In this document: positions 11,201 through 23,200 of the stretch, piece after piece
Layout of the letters: the number at the start of each line of letters is the position of its first letter
How positions within the stretch are numbered: position 1 is the stretch's first letter
Source: Onchidella celtica
Taxonomy: Eukaryota > Mollusca > Gastropoda > Systellommatophora > Onchidiidae
Reading direction: 5' to 3'
Assembly: GCA_963931925.1 (NCBI GenBank)
Contig: OZ007571.1
Location: 39,693,550 to 39,757,549, forward strand
DNA: 64,000 nt
Notes under the pieces: generated by a model
What the model was told of the DNA's origin: nothing
What the model saw: only the letters and a program-made list of their open reading frames with translations
The model's database searches: none
Made by a program: the position numbers and the translations under genes

Positions 11201-14200
11201 TCTTGCTTAAGGACGTGAAAGCTGCCTGTGCCTTTCCAATTCGTGCTTTGACTTCTGCCTCTGTTCCTCCCTTATTGTCAATGATACTACCAAGATAGCA
11301 GAAGGACTCTACATCTTCCAGTGGTTGATCTCCTACTCTGACTTGTGCGCTTGGGGGTGCAACAATTTTTAGGACCTTCGACTTCGCAGGATGTATCCTC
11401 AATCCAATAGATTCTGAAATTTTGTTTAGAGCTGTAGTCTTTGCTTGCATCTGGTCGTGTGTGTGCGACAATAGTGCCAAGTCATCTGCACAATCTAGAT
11501 CGTCCAGCTGTGTCCATGGGGTCCATTGTATGCCATTTCTTCCTCCACTGGTGGTTTCTTTCATAAGCCAATCAATCACCAGGACAAACAGAAATGGGGA
11601 CAGCAAACAACCCTGCCTAACCCCAGTCTTGATATCAAAGCTGTCAGTAAGCTCGCCATCGTGTACGACTCTGCAACTTGTCCCCTCGTACATGCTCTTG
11701 ATAAGGTTCACCATCTTCTCTGGGATTCCATAATGTCTCAATATTCTCCACAGTGTTTCTCTATCGATGCTATCAAAGGCCTTCTCGTAGTCAAGGAAGT
11801 TCACTATCAGTTGGGAGTTCCACTCTAGCGACTGCTCTACTATGATTCTCAGCGTGGCGATCTGGTCGGTGGTTGATCGATTACTCCTGAAACCAGCTTG
11901 CTCCTCACGAAGTTTTGGGTCTGTTGCATTCTGTATTCGCTTGAGAATAATCCGGTTGAAAACCTTTCCTGGGATGGAGAGAAGTGTGATTCCTCTGTAG
12001 TTACTACAATTGCTGAGGTCCCCTTTTTTTGAAAGCTTCACGAGGTGTCCTTCCTTCCAGTCCTTTGGAAACTTGCCTCCGATCCAACTCCTCGAGAATA
12101 GCGAGTGCAGACCCTCTGCAGCCCCAGCAGCATCTGCCTTCAGCGCCTCTGGTGGGATCTGATCTGGTCCAGCTGCCTTGCCTCGATTTAACTGCTTTAT
12201 GGCATCATTAATCTCTGCTTTAGTCGGAGGGTCGCAACTGATCGGTAAATCATTTCTTGCGGGTAGAATGTCGGGTGGGTTGCTTGGTGGAGGTCTGTTC
12301 AAGAGGCTGTTAAAATGTTCTATCCATCTTTTTGCCTGAGCTTCCTTTCCAAAAATAGCCATCCTGTTGTAATCCTTGACAGGAACTTCAGGTTTTCCAT
12401 ATTTTCCAGCAAGAGTCTTTGTAGTCTGGTAGAGGATCCTCATGTGTCCTCCTGTTGCTGCCTTCTCTGCTTTCTCTGCTAACATTCCTATGAACTCCTC
12501 TTTGTCTTTTTTAATTGATTTTTTGACCTCTTTAGCTGATGCTCGGTACTCTTCCTGGTTACCAACTCTTGAGCTTCTTGTACGACTTGCATTTACCTGT
12601 TCTTTTAGGTCTCTTCTTATCCTTATCAAGTCCAGTGATTTTTGACTGATCCATTCCTTGTGTTCCACTTTCTTTTCCCCAAGAACATCCTGGCATGTCG
12701 ATGTAAATACTCCTTTTATCTTAGCCCAGTGAGTCTCCAAATCTACTGTCTCTTCGAGGTCAACAAGGGGTTTGAATCTATTCCTCAGTGTCAGCTGGAA
12801 CTCTTCCTTCTTGTCTCCATCCAGAAGGCTCACTTGAAACTTTCTCCTCTTTGTTCCTGCTCTGGTACCTTGTTTCTTGAGGCGGAGTTTGAGTCTTGCC
12901 AGCAGCATGTGATGGTCAGATCCAACATCAGCTCCTCTCTGTACTATGACATCCTCCAGTGAGCGTCTGAATCGTCGGGTGATGCAAAAGTGGTCAATCT
13001 GGTTTTCAGTTACTCCATCCGGTGAAATCCAAGTGGCCTTATGGATCCTCTTGTGTGGGAATACTGAACCTCCAATCACATAGCTGTTAAATGCGCAGAA
13101 ACTTGCAAACCGCTCTCCATTCTCATTCATTTGTCCCAAAGCATTGCACCCCATAATGTCCTCATACCCTGTATTGTCCTGTCCTATCTTGGCATTGGCG
13201 TCTCCCATTATAATGTTCACATCTTTTCTTGGCAATGTGTCAACTATTTCCTGAAGCTGGTTGTAGAAATCGTCCTTGTCCTCATCGGTTGCTTCGTTTG
13301 TTGGGGCGTATATCTGCACAATGTTCATGTTGATGTTCTTGTTCTTTGTAGTAAATGATGCCAATATAATTCTCCTTCCGTAGGGTTCCCATCCCCTCAG
13401 TGACCTCTGGGCGTGCTTGCTCAAGATGATCGCTACTCCTTCTGTATGCTTTTTGTCCTCCCTTCCAGAATACAAAATCTTTTCCCCAGAATTAAGTTGT
13501 TTCAGTCCGGACTGTATCCAGCGGGTCTCGCTAACTCCAAGTATGTGCAGTCTGTATCGCCTCATCTCCATTGTAACCTGGGCACTCTTTCCTGCTTCAT
13601 ACATGGAGCGGACATTCCATGACGCAATCCGGAGTGACTTGTTTGATGAAGGAGCAGTCAGGCCAGTGGAGTCCTTTCGGCTTTGTCCATTGTCCTTCAT
13701 TGAATCTACAGGTGCAGATGCTCCCCCTTCTCCCAAGATAAAAGACTGATTTAAAGTATTTGCTTGTGTTTCTGTAACTGGTTTATTTTTACAGGGTGGG
13801 TAGTTGGCCCACCGCCAACTGGCTCTTCTCGGGAGACCAGGACCTTTGCACCTTTAGTCGCCTCTTACGACACGCAGTATCACGTCAGATGTATTCTTTG
13901 CTGTCCCTCTTCTGCAAGAGGGCCCCGCATCTGCACGGGCGCTGCTTTCGTTCACCAAATCTAAATCTGCAGATTTGTTCTTTTAAGAAAATCTATGGCT
14001 TTCTGCAGTTGTGACAGAGCACCATAGAGTTTGACATTCAGGTCGGTGGGTTTGGGCCAATATGTTTCCCGTAGTACTAAGAGGAGTCTGCAGTTCTGCA
14101 ATATAATGCTCTTTGTTTTGAGGAGACGGGCTGCACTCACATTTTTATGGCAGATGTTTCTATTTCAAACTTTGTGAACATATTGTGGTGGAGCCTATTG

Positions 14201-17200
14201 TGGCCAGTTCTTAGTCTGAACAATATCACTTGATCCTCTCTGTTCAGGAGATGATATTTATCCTGTTGGTTTATTTTGCTGCCGTCTGTTGTTTTTGATG
14301 ATGTTTTTCTTGTTATATTAGTTTAAGAGGCACTGTGGCTGCTCCAAGCCAGAACCCTCCTTGGCCAGTTGGTCTGCTTTCTCAATGCCTGGCACTCCAC
14401 AATGTGATGGTATCCACTGTATGACTATCCTGTTTTGATTTCCAAGGTGCGTAAAACATTTCTTCAAGTTGTTAAGCTTGCCAGCTTGAAGGGCGGTAGC
14501 GGTAACACTTTCAAATTTCATTATCATCAGAATATTACGGATGGAATTTGGTGAGTTCTTGTTGTTTTTTTAATCGCCTATCTGGTCACTTTTCCTACTT
14601 CATTACCCTTTTTCTGCTACCCTGGTTATCTCTACACTTTTCCGTAAAATTAGATGACGTAAATTCTGGTCTGATGTATGTGAGAACTTCATTCAAAGTT
14701 TGCATTTTATACCCATTTATTTGTTTTAGTCATTGAAATAATCGCACATCTGGTCTCTTTTCCTACTTAATTACTCTTGTTCGGCTACCTTGGTTATCCC
14801 TACACTTTTTCATAAGATTAGAAGATGTACAGTTCCCCTATGGTCTTGTGTATGTAAGAACTTCATTCAAAGTTTGCAGTTTATACTCATTTATTTGCTT
14901 TAATCATTAAATCAATTACTTGAATAGATTATCTATTGTACCATGGCGTAGTGGGTCTTGGGATAGACGTTCAAGATGTATGTAGTGCAAGGAAAAAGTA
15001 CTACACATGGTGCGCACAATGAATCAGCACACGCAAGATATTTCGACCAATGGCTATGCTTTAAATCAGACACACCTCCAGACAGTCTGACGTGACCACC
15101 TAGCCGATCGCGACATGACTTGATCTCACGCGATGGTCGCTCGAGACTAAACGTCGCGTCGCGTATAAGGAGATGGCCTCTCACAAATCTTACTCGATTG
15201 ATTTTGGACCGACAACAATCGCAAGCGACTCAACGTCGCGTCGCGCATAAGGATACGTAGGCTAAGTCATTATTTTTTTTTCTTTACTATTAGGGCAGCT
15301 GACAGCCTGGACAAGTGTGTGCCTGCCATTAATGAAAGAACTTGTGGTCAACCTGTCACTCTTGACTTTGAGGGTCTTTCAACCTTTGGTGGAGGAAGAG
15401 TTCTTTTTGCATCATTGAAACCATCAGATGGACTGGATCAATTACACTTTATGGCTGGTCAGTTCAATGACTATTGCATTTAATACCAACTTATGCCCGT
15501 AGTGCATTATTGTTACTACTACAGTCGACTCCACTTAAAGTGAAGTCGCTTAACTCTCAAACGTTTTCTCATATGGATATCGACCACCGGTGATCGACAC
15601 ATGTAACAATGATTTTTTGCATGAAAATTAATACATATAAATATCAAAATAAACGTTCTTGAGAGATAAATGCCATATTTAACGATATTAGACCGAAAAA
15701 AGTGCATTGCAATCATTTTTAACAAAAAATGATGATGCGATTTGTAAACAACTTGTGTTTCCCCTTTCGCCGCCATCTTGGATTTGTGCGAATACGTCAT
15801 TCGACAGCGAAGCTAAATAAACGGCTGAAAATGGACGAAGAAACATCTTCCGATGAAGAAATTTTGTATGAATCAAGCGATGAGGAGGTGTGGATTGAGG
15901 AGGAAGAATCAGATTCTAGCGACGAGGAGAATAGGGCCCCTACGACCAGCGGAAATGTTCGGGAGCGAGGGTGAGTTTTTCATTCTTTACCATTGCGTGA
16001 CGCCGCATTGGTGTTTTAGCTACCAAAACCTAAAATTAGTGCCACAAGTGATACTTTCAGCTGTTTCTGCAGTTAGCATATACAATTCCTCCCAACATAT
16101 GGAACTCATGACTAAAACTTAGTCATTATTAGTGATGTATTTAGCCGATGATGACACCACCTGAGATCACACATAGACCTAGCAACCTGGCAGTTGCACT
16201 TGTTGACATTGGTTACCGCTGCCTATTATAAATAAATAAATATACTAATGAGCTAGGGCCTACTCTTCAACCGTATAGTAATTGCAACAATCTAGTTATT
16301 AGATTTTGATGTTTTTGTTCATGTGGGTTTTTTTTTTTTTTTTTCGTAACTACCCAGTTATTTGTCACAGTCTAATGACAGATGATCATGGTCCTGTCTT
16401 GTCCTTCTTCCATTATCAGTTATGGTGATTTTGATGCTGGGCCACCAAAAGCCATCCCACCCTTCCGGCCAGAGCGACCACCTGGGGCACAGATTCCTGA
16501 CAGCACCACAAGAGAGGCCAGGCGGAAGTTCCTCAGCCCCCTCTCCATGTTCAAGCTGTATTTTACAGCAACATTAGTGCAACAGCTCTGCAGCTTCACC
16601 AACAAGAATGCAGCAGTTGTGGGACCAACAAAGCCTTCTATGTACTGTAACTGGGTGGACCTCACTGAAGATGAGTTTTATAGGATTGTGGGCCTCCTCA
16701 TGTACATGGGGATGGTCCAAGTTCCTAATGTAGACCTTTACTGGTGTAAGAAAAGTTTGTATAATGGTCTTTGGGCACGTGCATTCATGTCAAAATTTCG
16801 TTTTCGGCAGATTCTTTGTTTTCTGAAAGTTTCAGATGCAGAAAGAGAAAGGGGTGATGATAAACTCTGTAAAGTTCGTCTGTTGTTTGAATTCCTGCGC
16901 AGGAAATGCATGAAATTATATCAGCCAGACATGAATATTTCAATTGATGAAAGGATGGTTCGGAATAAGGGAAGATTTTCTTTTAGACAGTATATCAGGG
17001 ATAAGCCAACAAAATGGGGTATGAAGCTTTGGGTTTTGGCTGATTCTAGATCTGGTTACACATTTAATTTCGATGTTTATTTAGGGAAGAATGGAAGGGA
17101 AAATTCAAAATATGGTTTAGCCTATGATGTTGTAATGAATTTGGTTCATATGCTTTGTGGCCAAGGTTACCGTCTCTTTGTTGACAATTTTTATACAAGT

Positions 17201-20200
17201 GTTCAATTGTTTTTTGATCTATTGAAAAAGGGGATTGCAGCGTGTGGTACAATTTTGTCCAACAGAAAGGGATTTCCTGCAGATTTGAAGAATGTGAAGC
17301 AGTGGGAGAAGAGCAAAGATCGGGGAGCTATGAGATGGAGCAGGCAGCAAGAGATTTTGGGACTTCAGTGGAAGGACAATAAAACCGTCTCTTTCATTTC
17401 TACTATTCATTCTGCAAATGATATAAATGTAGCTAAAAGAAGATCTAAGGTAAATGGTGTTTTTGAAAGTTTGGAGGTTAGGCAGCCAGATCTTGTTAGG
17501 GATTACAATGTAAACATGGGAGGGGTCGATAAAAGTGATCAACTGTTGACCAAGTACAACATGCTGCGGAAAACAAATAAGTACTGGAAGACTCTTTTCT
17601 TTCATTTTTTGGATATTGCTCGAGTTAATAGTTATATTCTTTTTAATGACTGGAGGGAACAGAACAAAGACCTGATAGAGTTGAAAAGGAGTTCAAAATA
17701 CAATCAGCTTGCATATACAGAGGAACTGATCAGACAGTTAGCAGGAATCGACCCATTAGATGATGTACCATTAGCAGCTAAACCAAAAATACTTACAGCT
17801 CATGCTATTATTCCTGTAATGGTCCCATCCTCCAAGAGGAGAAATTGTAAAAAATGTTATAGTGAATATAATCTTGAGAGGAAATCTAGGACATATTGCT
17901 CAGTGTGTAATGTCTTTCTGTGTTTTCAAGATGACAGGAATTGTCTTGTTGACTATCATAAAGTATAATTAGCATATTTAATTAATTTGTCCATTTCGGC
18001 CACAGTTTTATTATCATACATTGGAATGCAACCTATATTGATGTATAAATTAAGATTTTTATGAGTTAAGACTAAGAGACCCAGTTATGAGCATTATTTC
18101 CTAATATTATGTTCTTTCTTTCATGTTCGCACATTTATGTGGCGATTTTTGGTAATTTACATGGATTATTTAAAAAAAGCTCTATTTCAGTCAAATGTCA
18201 ATCAAATTTCATGAAATTTGGATATATGTTGCAAAAATGGGTGTACTTTATGAATATTATAAATTGGTGAAGTTTACCTCAAGTATGTGTTTTTTTCCTT
18301 CTTACCACTTTTGGTGTGGTCCTGTGAGAGCATACTATTTTTTCGTTTTTATCTGTAAAACAAGACCTAAAACTACACATAATGATAGAAGACAAACATT
18401 AGACCACATTATAATGATAGCACATTCAATGCTGAAAAGATTGATATATAATATGTTAGACTAACTTACTCATGGAGGAAAATATTTTGCATCAAACCAA
18501 TCCATATGAACATCTGAGTAAAATACCCGAAAAACCAAAAAACGTTTGAGGGCTAATGTGATCTTTTTGTATGATGTTTTTCTTTTATCCCTTCCCCAAT
18601 GCCTCATTTCCGTAGGAAAAAAACGCTTAGTATGACATCTTTCTATCCGTTTTTACTCTTTGTGTGATCTTACTTTGAAGTCCCAAAGAAGAAAAAAAAT
18701 GCTTAATATGATTTTCCTAAACCGTGTCATGGTCAAAATACACGCCATTAGCTTTCGTAATCGTCGTTTCACTACAGCTTCTACCTGCCATTGTTCTGTG
18801 TATGCTTCGCCATGCTGACATCTGTTATGTCACCTACCCAGCGTGCACCCGAGGCGCCATGCGTACGACTGGATGAGGTCGCCTTGTCCATGAGTGTAGG
18901 ATTTTACAAATTTTATTCTGCTGGCATCACCGATCCCTCGCACTCACGCGAGCTCAAATATGTTGCCATGTGTTATTCATCAGGTGGGTCGATAATGCAA
19001 TGTAATAGTAAATGATGCATCAGATATCGTAAGGTTCACAGGGCCACTGATTTTATTCAGGTCGGGCATTGAGAGCAGAGGTTACGATAGGGAGAAAGAG
19101 CAAAGGATTACCCATGTGGAGATACCATAACACGCGTGGCCACAATCTGTTGTTGTTTTTTTTTAAATTACGCATTAGAGATTCAATCGTTTTCACAGGA
19201 CACGGAACAGAGGCAGTCGGCGCCAGCAAGTCCACGAAGGTGTCAAATACCATGCTCACTCGGTGACCGCAGATGGGCGATGTTTATTGTGTTAGTTTAG
19301 GCTCAGTGCTACATGATGCGGGTGTGGCCAGTAGGAGGGTCTTATATGATATTCACATTTAAATAAATAATATAGGAAAATGCAGGCTACCTTTGTTTGG
19401 TTGGCGTATATTGCATGCTGACAGACACAAAACAACATCATGTTAAGTTAATTGACAGGTAATATTGTGTGCAAATTTTTGCCCTTTGTTTATAATGGAA
19501 ACAGAACATTTTACTCAGAAATGTTCAGACACCATCGCTCTGGATGAATATTTTTTTTTATTTAAACAATATCCCCTCACACACCCTAATAGTAATACAT
19601 GTAGGCCTACACACAAAAAATACCCCCGCCTTAGATGGAAAAAAAACAACCAAAGGTTACCTACATAACAATCCTGCTTCCATCCTTTATCCACATAGTT
19701 TATCTAGGGTAGATAACTCAATAAATGCTTAATATGATTTAACGGATAATAATTATGATGTTAAATTTTATGTCCCCTGGACATCATCTTAAGCAATGTC
19801 GACTGTAACGAGTTATATTTGAGGTGACAGACCATAAATGTGTTGGAATAAAATGTATTGCATTGTTATTCTGGGTGGAAATCTTTCAAAGAAATGATCC
19901 AAAAGAGAATGTGTACAGTTGCGAATGGGCAATTATCAAATTTAGAGTAATATGATGGAGTGGTGAAAAAGTAAGCATCAAATGAAATAGATCTCAAATT
20001 TATTACTTTAAGGAATTGTGTGCTGGTAATTGTGTTAGTCAGTATGTGTTACTAAGTTTAAGTGAGAGTTGTTAAAGACATTATGTGGATGCAGTATTTA
20101 GAAATTTTATTATTTTTTTGTATCCATCCTAATAATTAAGTACTGTTCAAATACATAGGTGAAGTTTCCAAGCAGATGAATCTGACTGGGATATATTCTA

Positions 20201-23200
20201 CTGAAGGTTCTGCTAAAAAATTCAGTCCTCACCTTACACTAATGAAATTTCAAGGGGACAAAACTCTACTTAAACATGGTAAGTCACTGTGTTGAATTTA
20301 AAAAAAAAAAAAAAGTTGCATGTCATACTACTAAGAGTAGTAAGAGCGCAAGGAAATACATCTTTGTACCTAAAGGTCATGAATAAGGGATAAATCCTTA
20401 ATGTCTGTAGCTTCCTACCATATGAGGCACTGGCACTGTCAAAAGCCAATTTGTTGTTTAAGGAAAGATCGAAAATTGGAAATTAAGCTATGAATACATG
20501 TCTTAAGTTCAAACAGAGAACCAGACTGCAGTCATGTCATGGTAACAGTGCCATGAAGACCACAAGCAAGAAATGAAGTGCCAATGGCATGGAAAGCGTA
20601 CTATATGGGAAGATTTGAATGGATATTTGTGTAAGGAAATAACATTTTGCTCATTTTGCTTGAATGAAGATACATGTACTAAACATTGAAGAGAATGTAA
20701 GTTAAATGGACTGTCCTTTAGATAAATGAATTGAGACAAATCCGTGATGTCACAGTTTGGAGAAGGGGGAGTGACATCAGGCTAAATTTGTGAGAATGAT
20801 AGATCCAGTAGATTTTTAAATCAATTTGGAATAAAATTATGTCTTTCCTAAATTGCCAAAGCCAAGAAATGTACTTTGAGAGAATTTTAATCACTCGTGC
20901 TTTATCACAAAATGGATATTGCCTACATTTATCATTTGTATCAATTCAGGTCAGTTGCTTCAAATTTGTGTTTATATACATTTCTAATTTTCTGTGGCAG
21001 CGATTCAGGACTTTGGTTACACTGAGCAGAACTTTCTAATTAGTGCCCTCTGAATTAATAGTAGCAAACTGTAAGTAGGTATCCCAAACTCACGCCTCGC
21101 GGCGGTGAAAAACGGCGCCCGGGACCTGAAAATTGGCCCTTTTCAACCGACAATAACTCGCATAATATTTCACCAATTTTAATCCTGTTTGAAAATTTTA
21201 TAAATTGAACAATCGCTTTTACTAAAAACCAAGTCGTTTTGGTCGGTATACTGTTTTGAATCACATAAATTGCTTTGAATATAGGTCACCGCGATGCCCC
21301 AAACTGCGGTTTTCGCGATCTTTTTCGAGGCCTGAAAATCGAGGTCGCTTCACAAAAACTGCTCGCGCTAAGCGGCAGAGTGTGCTAGCGTCATGAAACT
21401 AAGTGTGTTGAAACCTGCTTTGAATGGGCTTTCTTATGGTATCTTCCGCTTGATGCTAAATTAAGCCTTTGACCCAGAAATTTTGAGTTATATTTTTAGA
21501 TTGGAAAATTCCAACCCTTAGCGTTGGTTGGTCGAAATAAAAATTATACCACGTGAGACTATGTCATGTTACTAAAATTGTGTGAAAAAATCCCCACGAT
21601 TGGTCCAACAGCCATTGAGCGCCATCTGTTGGAAGTAGAGAGGGGTCAACAACACACACACGCTCTGTCTGAGTCTCTGACCCAGAAAAGGCATTTTCTT
21701 GAGAGGCATATTGTTCTTAATGATAAAACAACTCTCTCCCTGGGTTTCTCTGAAGTAGCAGTTGATGATGCAGATACTTTATTAGCTAAAACTGTGGAGA
21801 TTCTTGATAACCTTACTGAAATTTACTGCACTAATGTTCATAACCAACCCAAAGATGAAGTTTTCAAAGACATAATAAAAAAAATGAAATGTTTAATGTC
21901 AGACCGTGCTGCCGTAATGAAGAGTTTTGATAAAAAAAATGGCTCAGCATAAAAAAGATCTTTTAGGTGACAATGAGTCATCCATCCATTTCCTTTTCTG
22001 TAATGCACATTTCGTTTTGGGCCTGGCTCAGTCTACAGGAGAAGCAGTTTCTTAAATAGAAAAAAATTTAGGTAAACTTGGGAGAGATTTGGATGCATTA
22101 TTTGCGAGATATTCAAATTCAAATGAATGTTCTGTTTTCCGTTTAATTAGAACTGCTGCGGAGTTGCTTGGTCTACGTGGAGATGAAAAAAATGGCTGTA
22201 GGCAAGAGTGGCATGCTTATTGTGATACGATTAGAAAGTCTTCCAAATTCACAAGTTACAGAAGCAACAGATTCAATAATCTTTTTGAAAATGCATTGGC
22301 CATAATAGAACATCAGTCAGACATACTTACCTTTTTAAATGATTTTGTGTCACATTCAAATTTGAAACTCAGAAGTGTTTGTGCTCATTTACAAGACAAA
22401 ACATTGCTTGCATCTGTTGCTTCTGTTGCCTTATTTCATAAATGCTTCACAGGTCCATACTGGAAGCTAATGAATAGTCATAAGTCTTATGGGGAATTCC
22501 CGCACTATGTTTCTAAGATAACAACGGCTCTCGACATCTGGGACTCTGCTGAATTTGATATTCTTTTTCTTTCATTTGTCTTTGATGAAGATGAGTTCAT
22601 TTTAGAAAAAACAAATTTGACAGCATTTTTATCATCTCCAGAGTGTGATCTTGAAGTTGTAAAATTGTGTTTTAATGCAATTGTCAAGAAATTATCAATT
22701 GTACTTGAACGCCAGCTTGCTGACTTTTTACCTGGGGGGGTATATGGGGGAGTTCTTGATGGTGAAGTTCAAAAGTTGCTTTATACATGTCCAATGACTA
22801 ATTTAACAGGTGAGCGCATTTTTGGAGACTTTGATTTTGATTTGTATAAAAGAAGGAATGCCTCCCTGCATCTAGAACCACACTGAATATGTGGAAAAGA
22901 AACAGAACAGCCACCTGGCTTCAAAAACAAAATGCTAGAAAAGCTCAAAAACTGCTTGCCCATGCTCGCAAATATGCCTCAAGGTGGAAGTAGAGATAGA
23001 GAGGTGGATGTCAGAAATAAGATTAAGGAAAAGATAAAGGAAAATATGAAAAAAAAGAAAGACAAAGAAATTAGGAAAATGGAAGACAGAACTGAAATAT
23101 TGACCTCTGTTTTGGATCAAGGTGGACTTTGCACAACTAAAGAGGAGTTAGATAACCTCATAGCAAAACCAAATGCTCTGCAAAATCTGAAGGTCCAAAT

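Larger units (their letters stand above)
10680..14501 (-). mobile_element. Second Jockey/BS-like LINE copy, split by an RTE insertion
   Basis: Read on the - strand, the fragment starts at 14501 in the RNase H domain (LQAGKLNNLKKCF, IPSHCGVPG, EKADQLAKEG), runs to 13955, is interrupted by the RTE, and resumes at 10697-10680 with the GAA-rich tail. An 11-bp duplication, GTAACACTTTC (+ strand), flanks it at 14502-14512 and 10669-10679. The coding part is frameshifted and has stops beyond 14318, so it is a decayed copy of the family seen intact at 2769-3863. Confidence 0.87.
9903..15262 (+). mobile_element. Harbinger-like DNA element with 50-bp TIRs, host of a nest
   Basis: The ends are inverted repeats of about 50 bp, starting GCCTACRTATCCTTATGCGC and continuing GACGCGACRTTGAGTCGCT, with about 5 mismatches, all transitions. 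They are flanked by TAA on both sides (9900-9902 and 15263-15265). A 3-bp TAA duplication with TIRs beginning GC/GG is the pattern of PIF/Harbinger elements. Subterminal copies of TCTCCTTATGCGC recur at about 9976 and 10050, and in inverted form near 15170. After subtracting nested LINEs the element is about 1.5 kb and has no transposase or Myb-like gene, so it is non-autonomous. It sits in AKAP7 intron 4, ending 28 bp before exon 5. Confidence 0.82.
15522..19805 (+). mobile_element. TA-flanked pogo/mariner-like element interrupted by piggyBac
   Basis: Left end CAGTCGACTCCACTTAAAG and right end (reverse complement) CAGTCGACATTGCTTAAGA match at about 19 of 26 positions, including the first eight. 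Each is flanked by TA (15520-15521 and 19806-19807), the target of Tc1/mariner/pogo elements. Removing the piggyBac leaves about 1.3 kb with no recognisable transposase. Only the ends support it. Confidence 0.55.

Noticed and set aside
10873-13749. Many + strand open frames across 10.9-13.7 kb
   Set aside because: They are antisense shadows of the intact RTE ORF on the - strand.
16382-16419. ATG at 16382 as piggyBac start
   Set aside because: It lies in the intron before a clear acceptor; joining exon 15831-15970 keeps phase and gives a typical acidic N-terminus.
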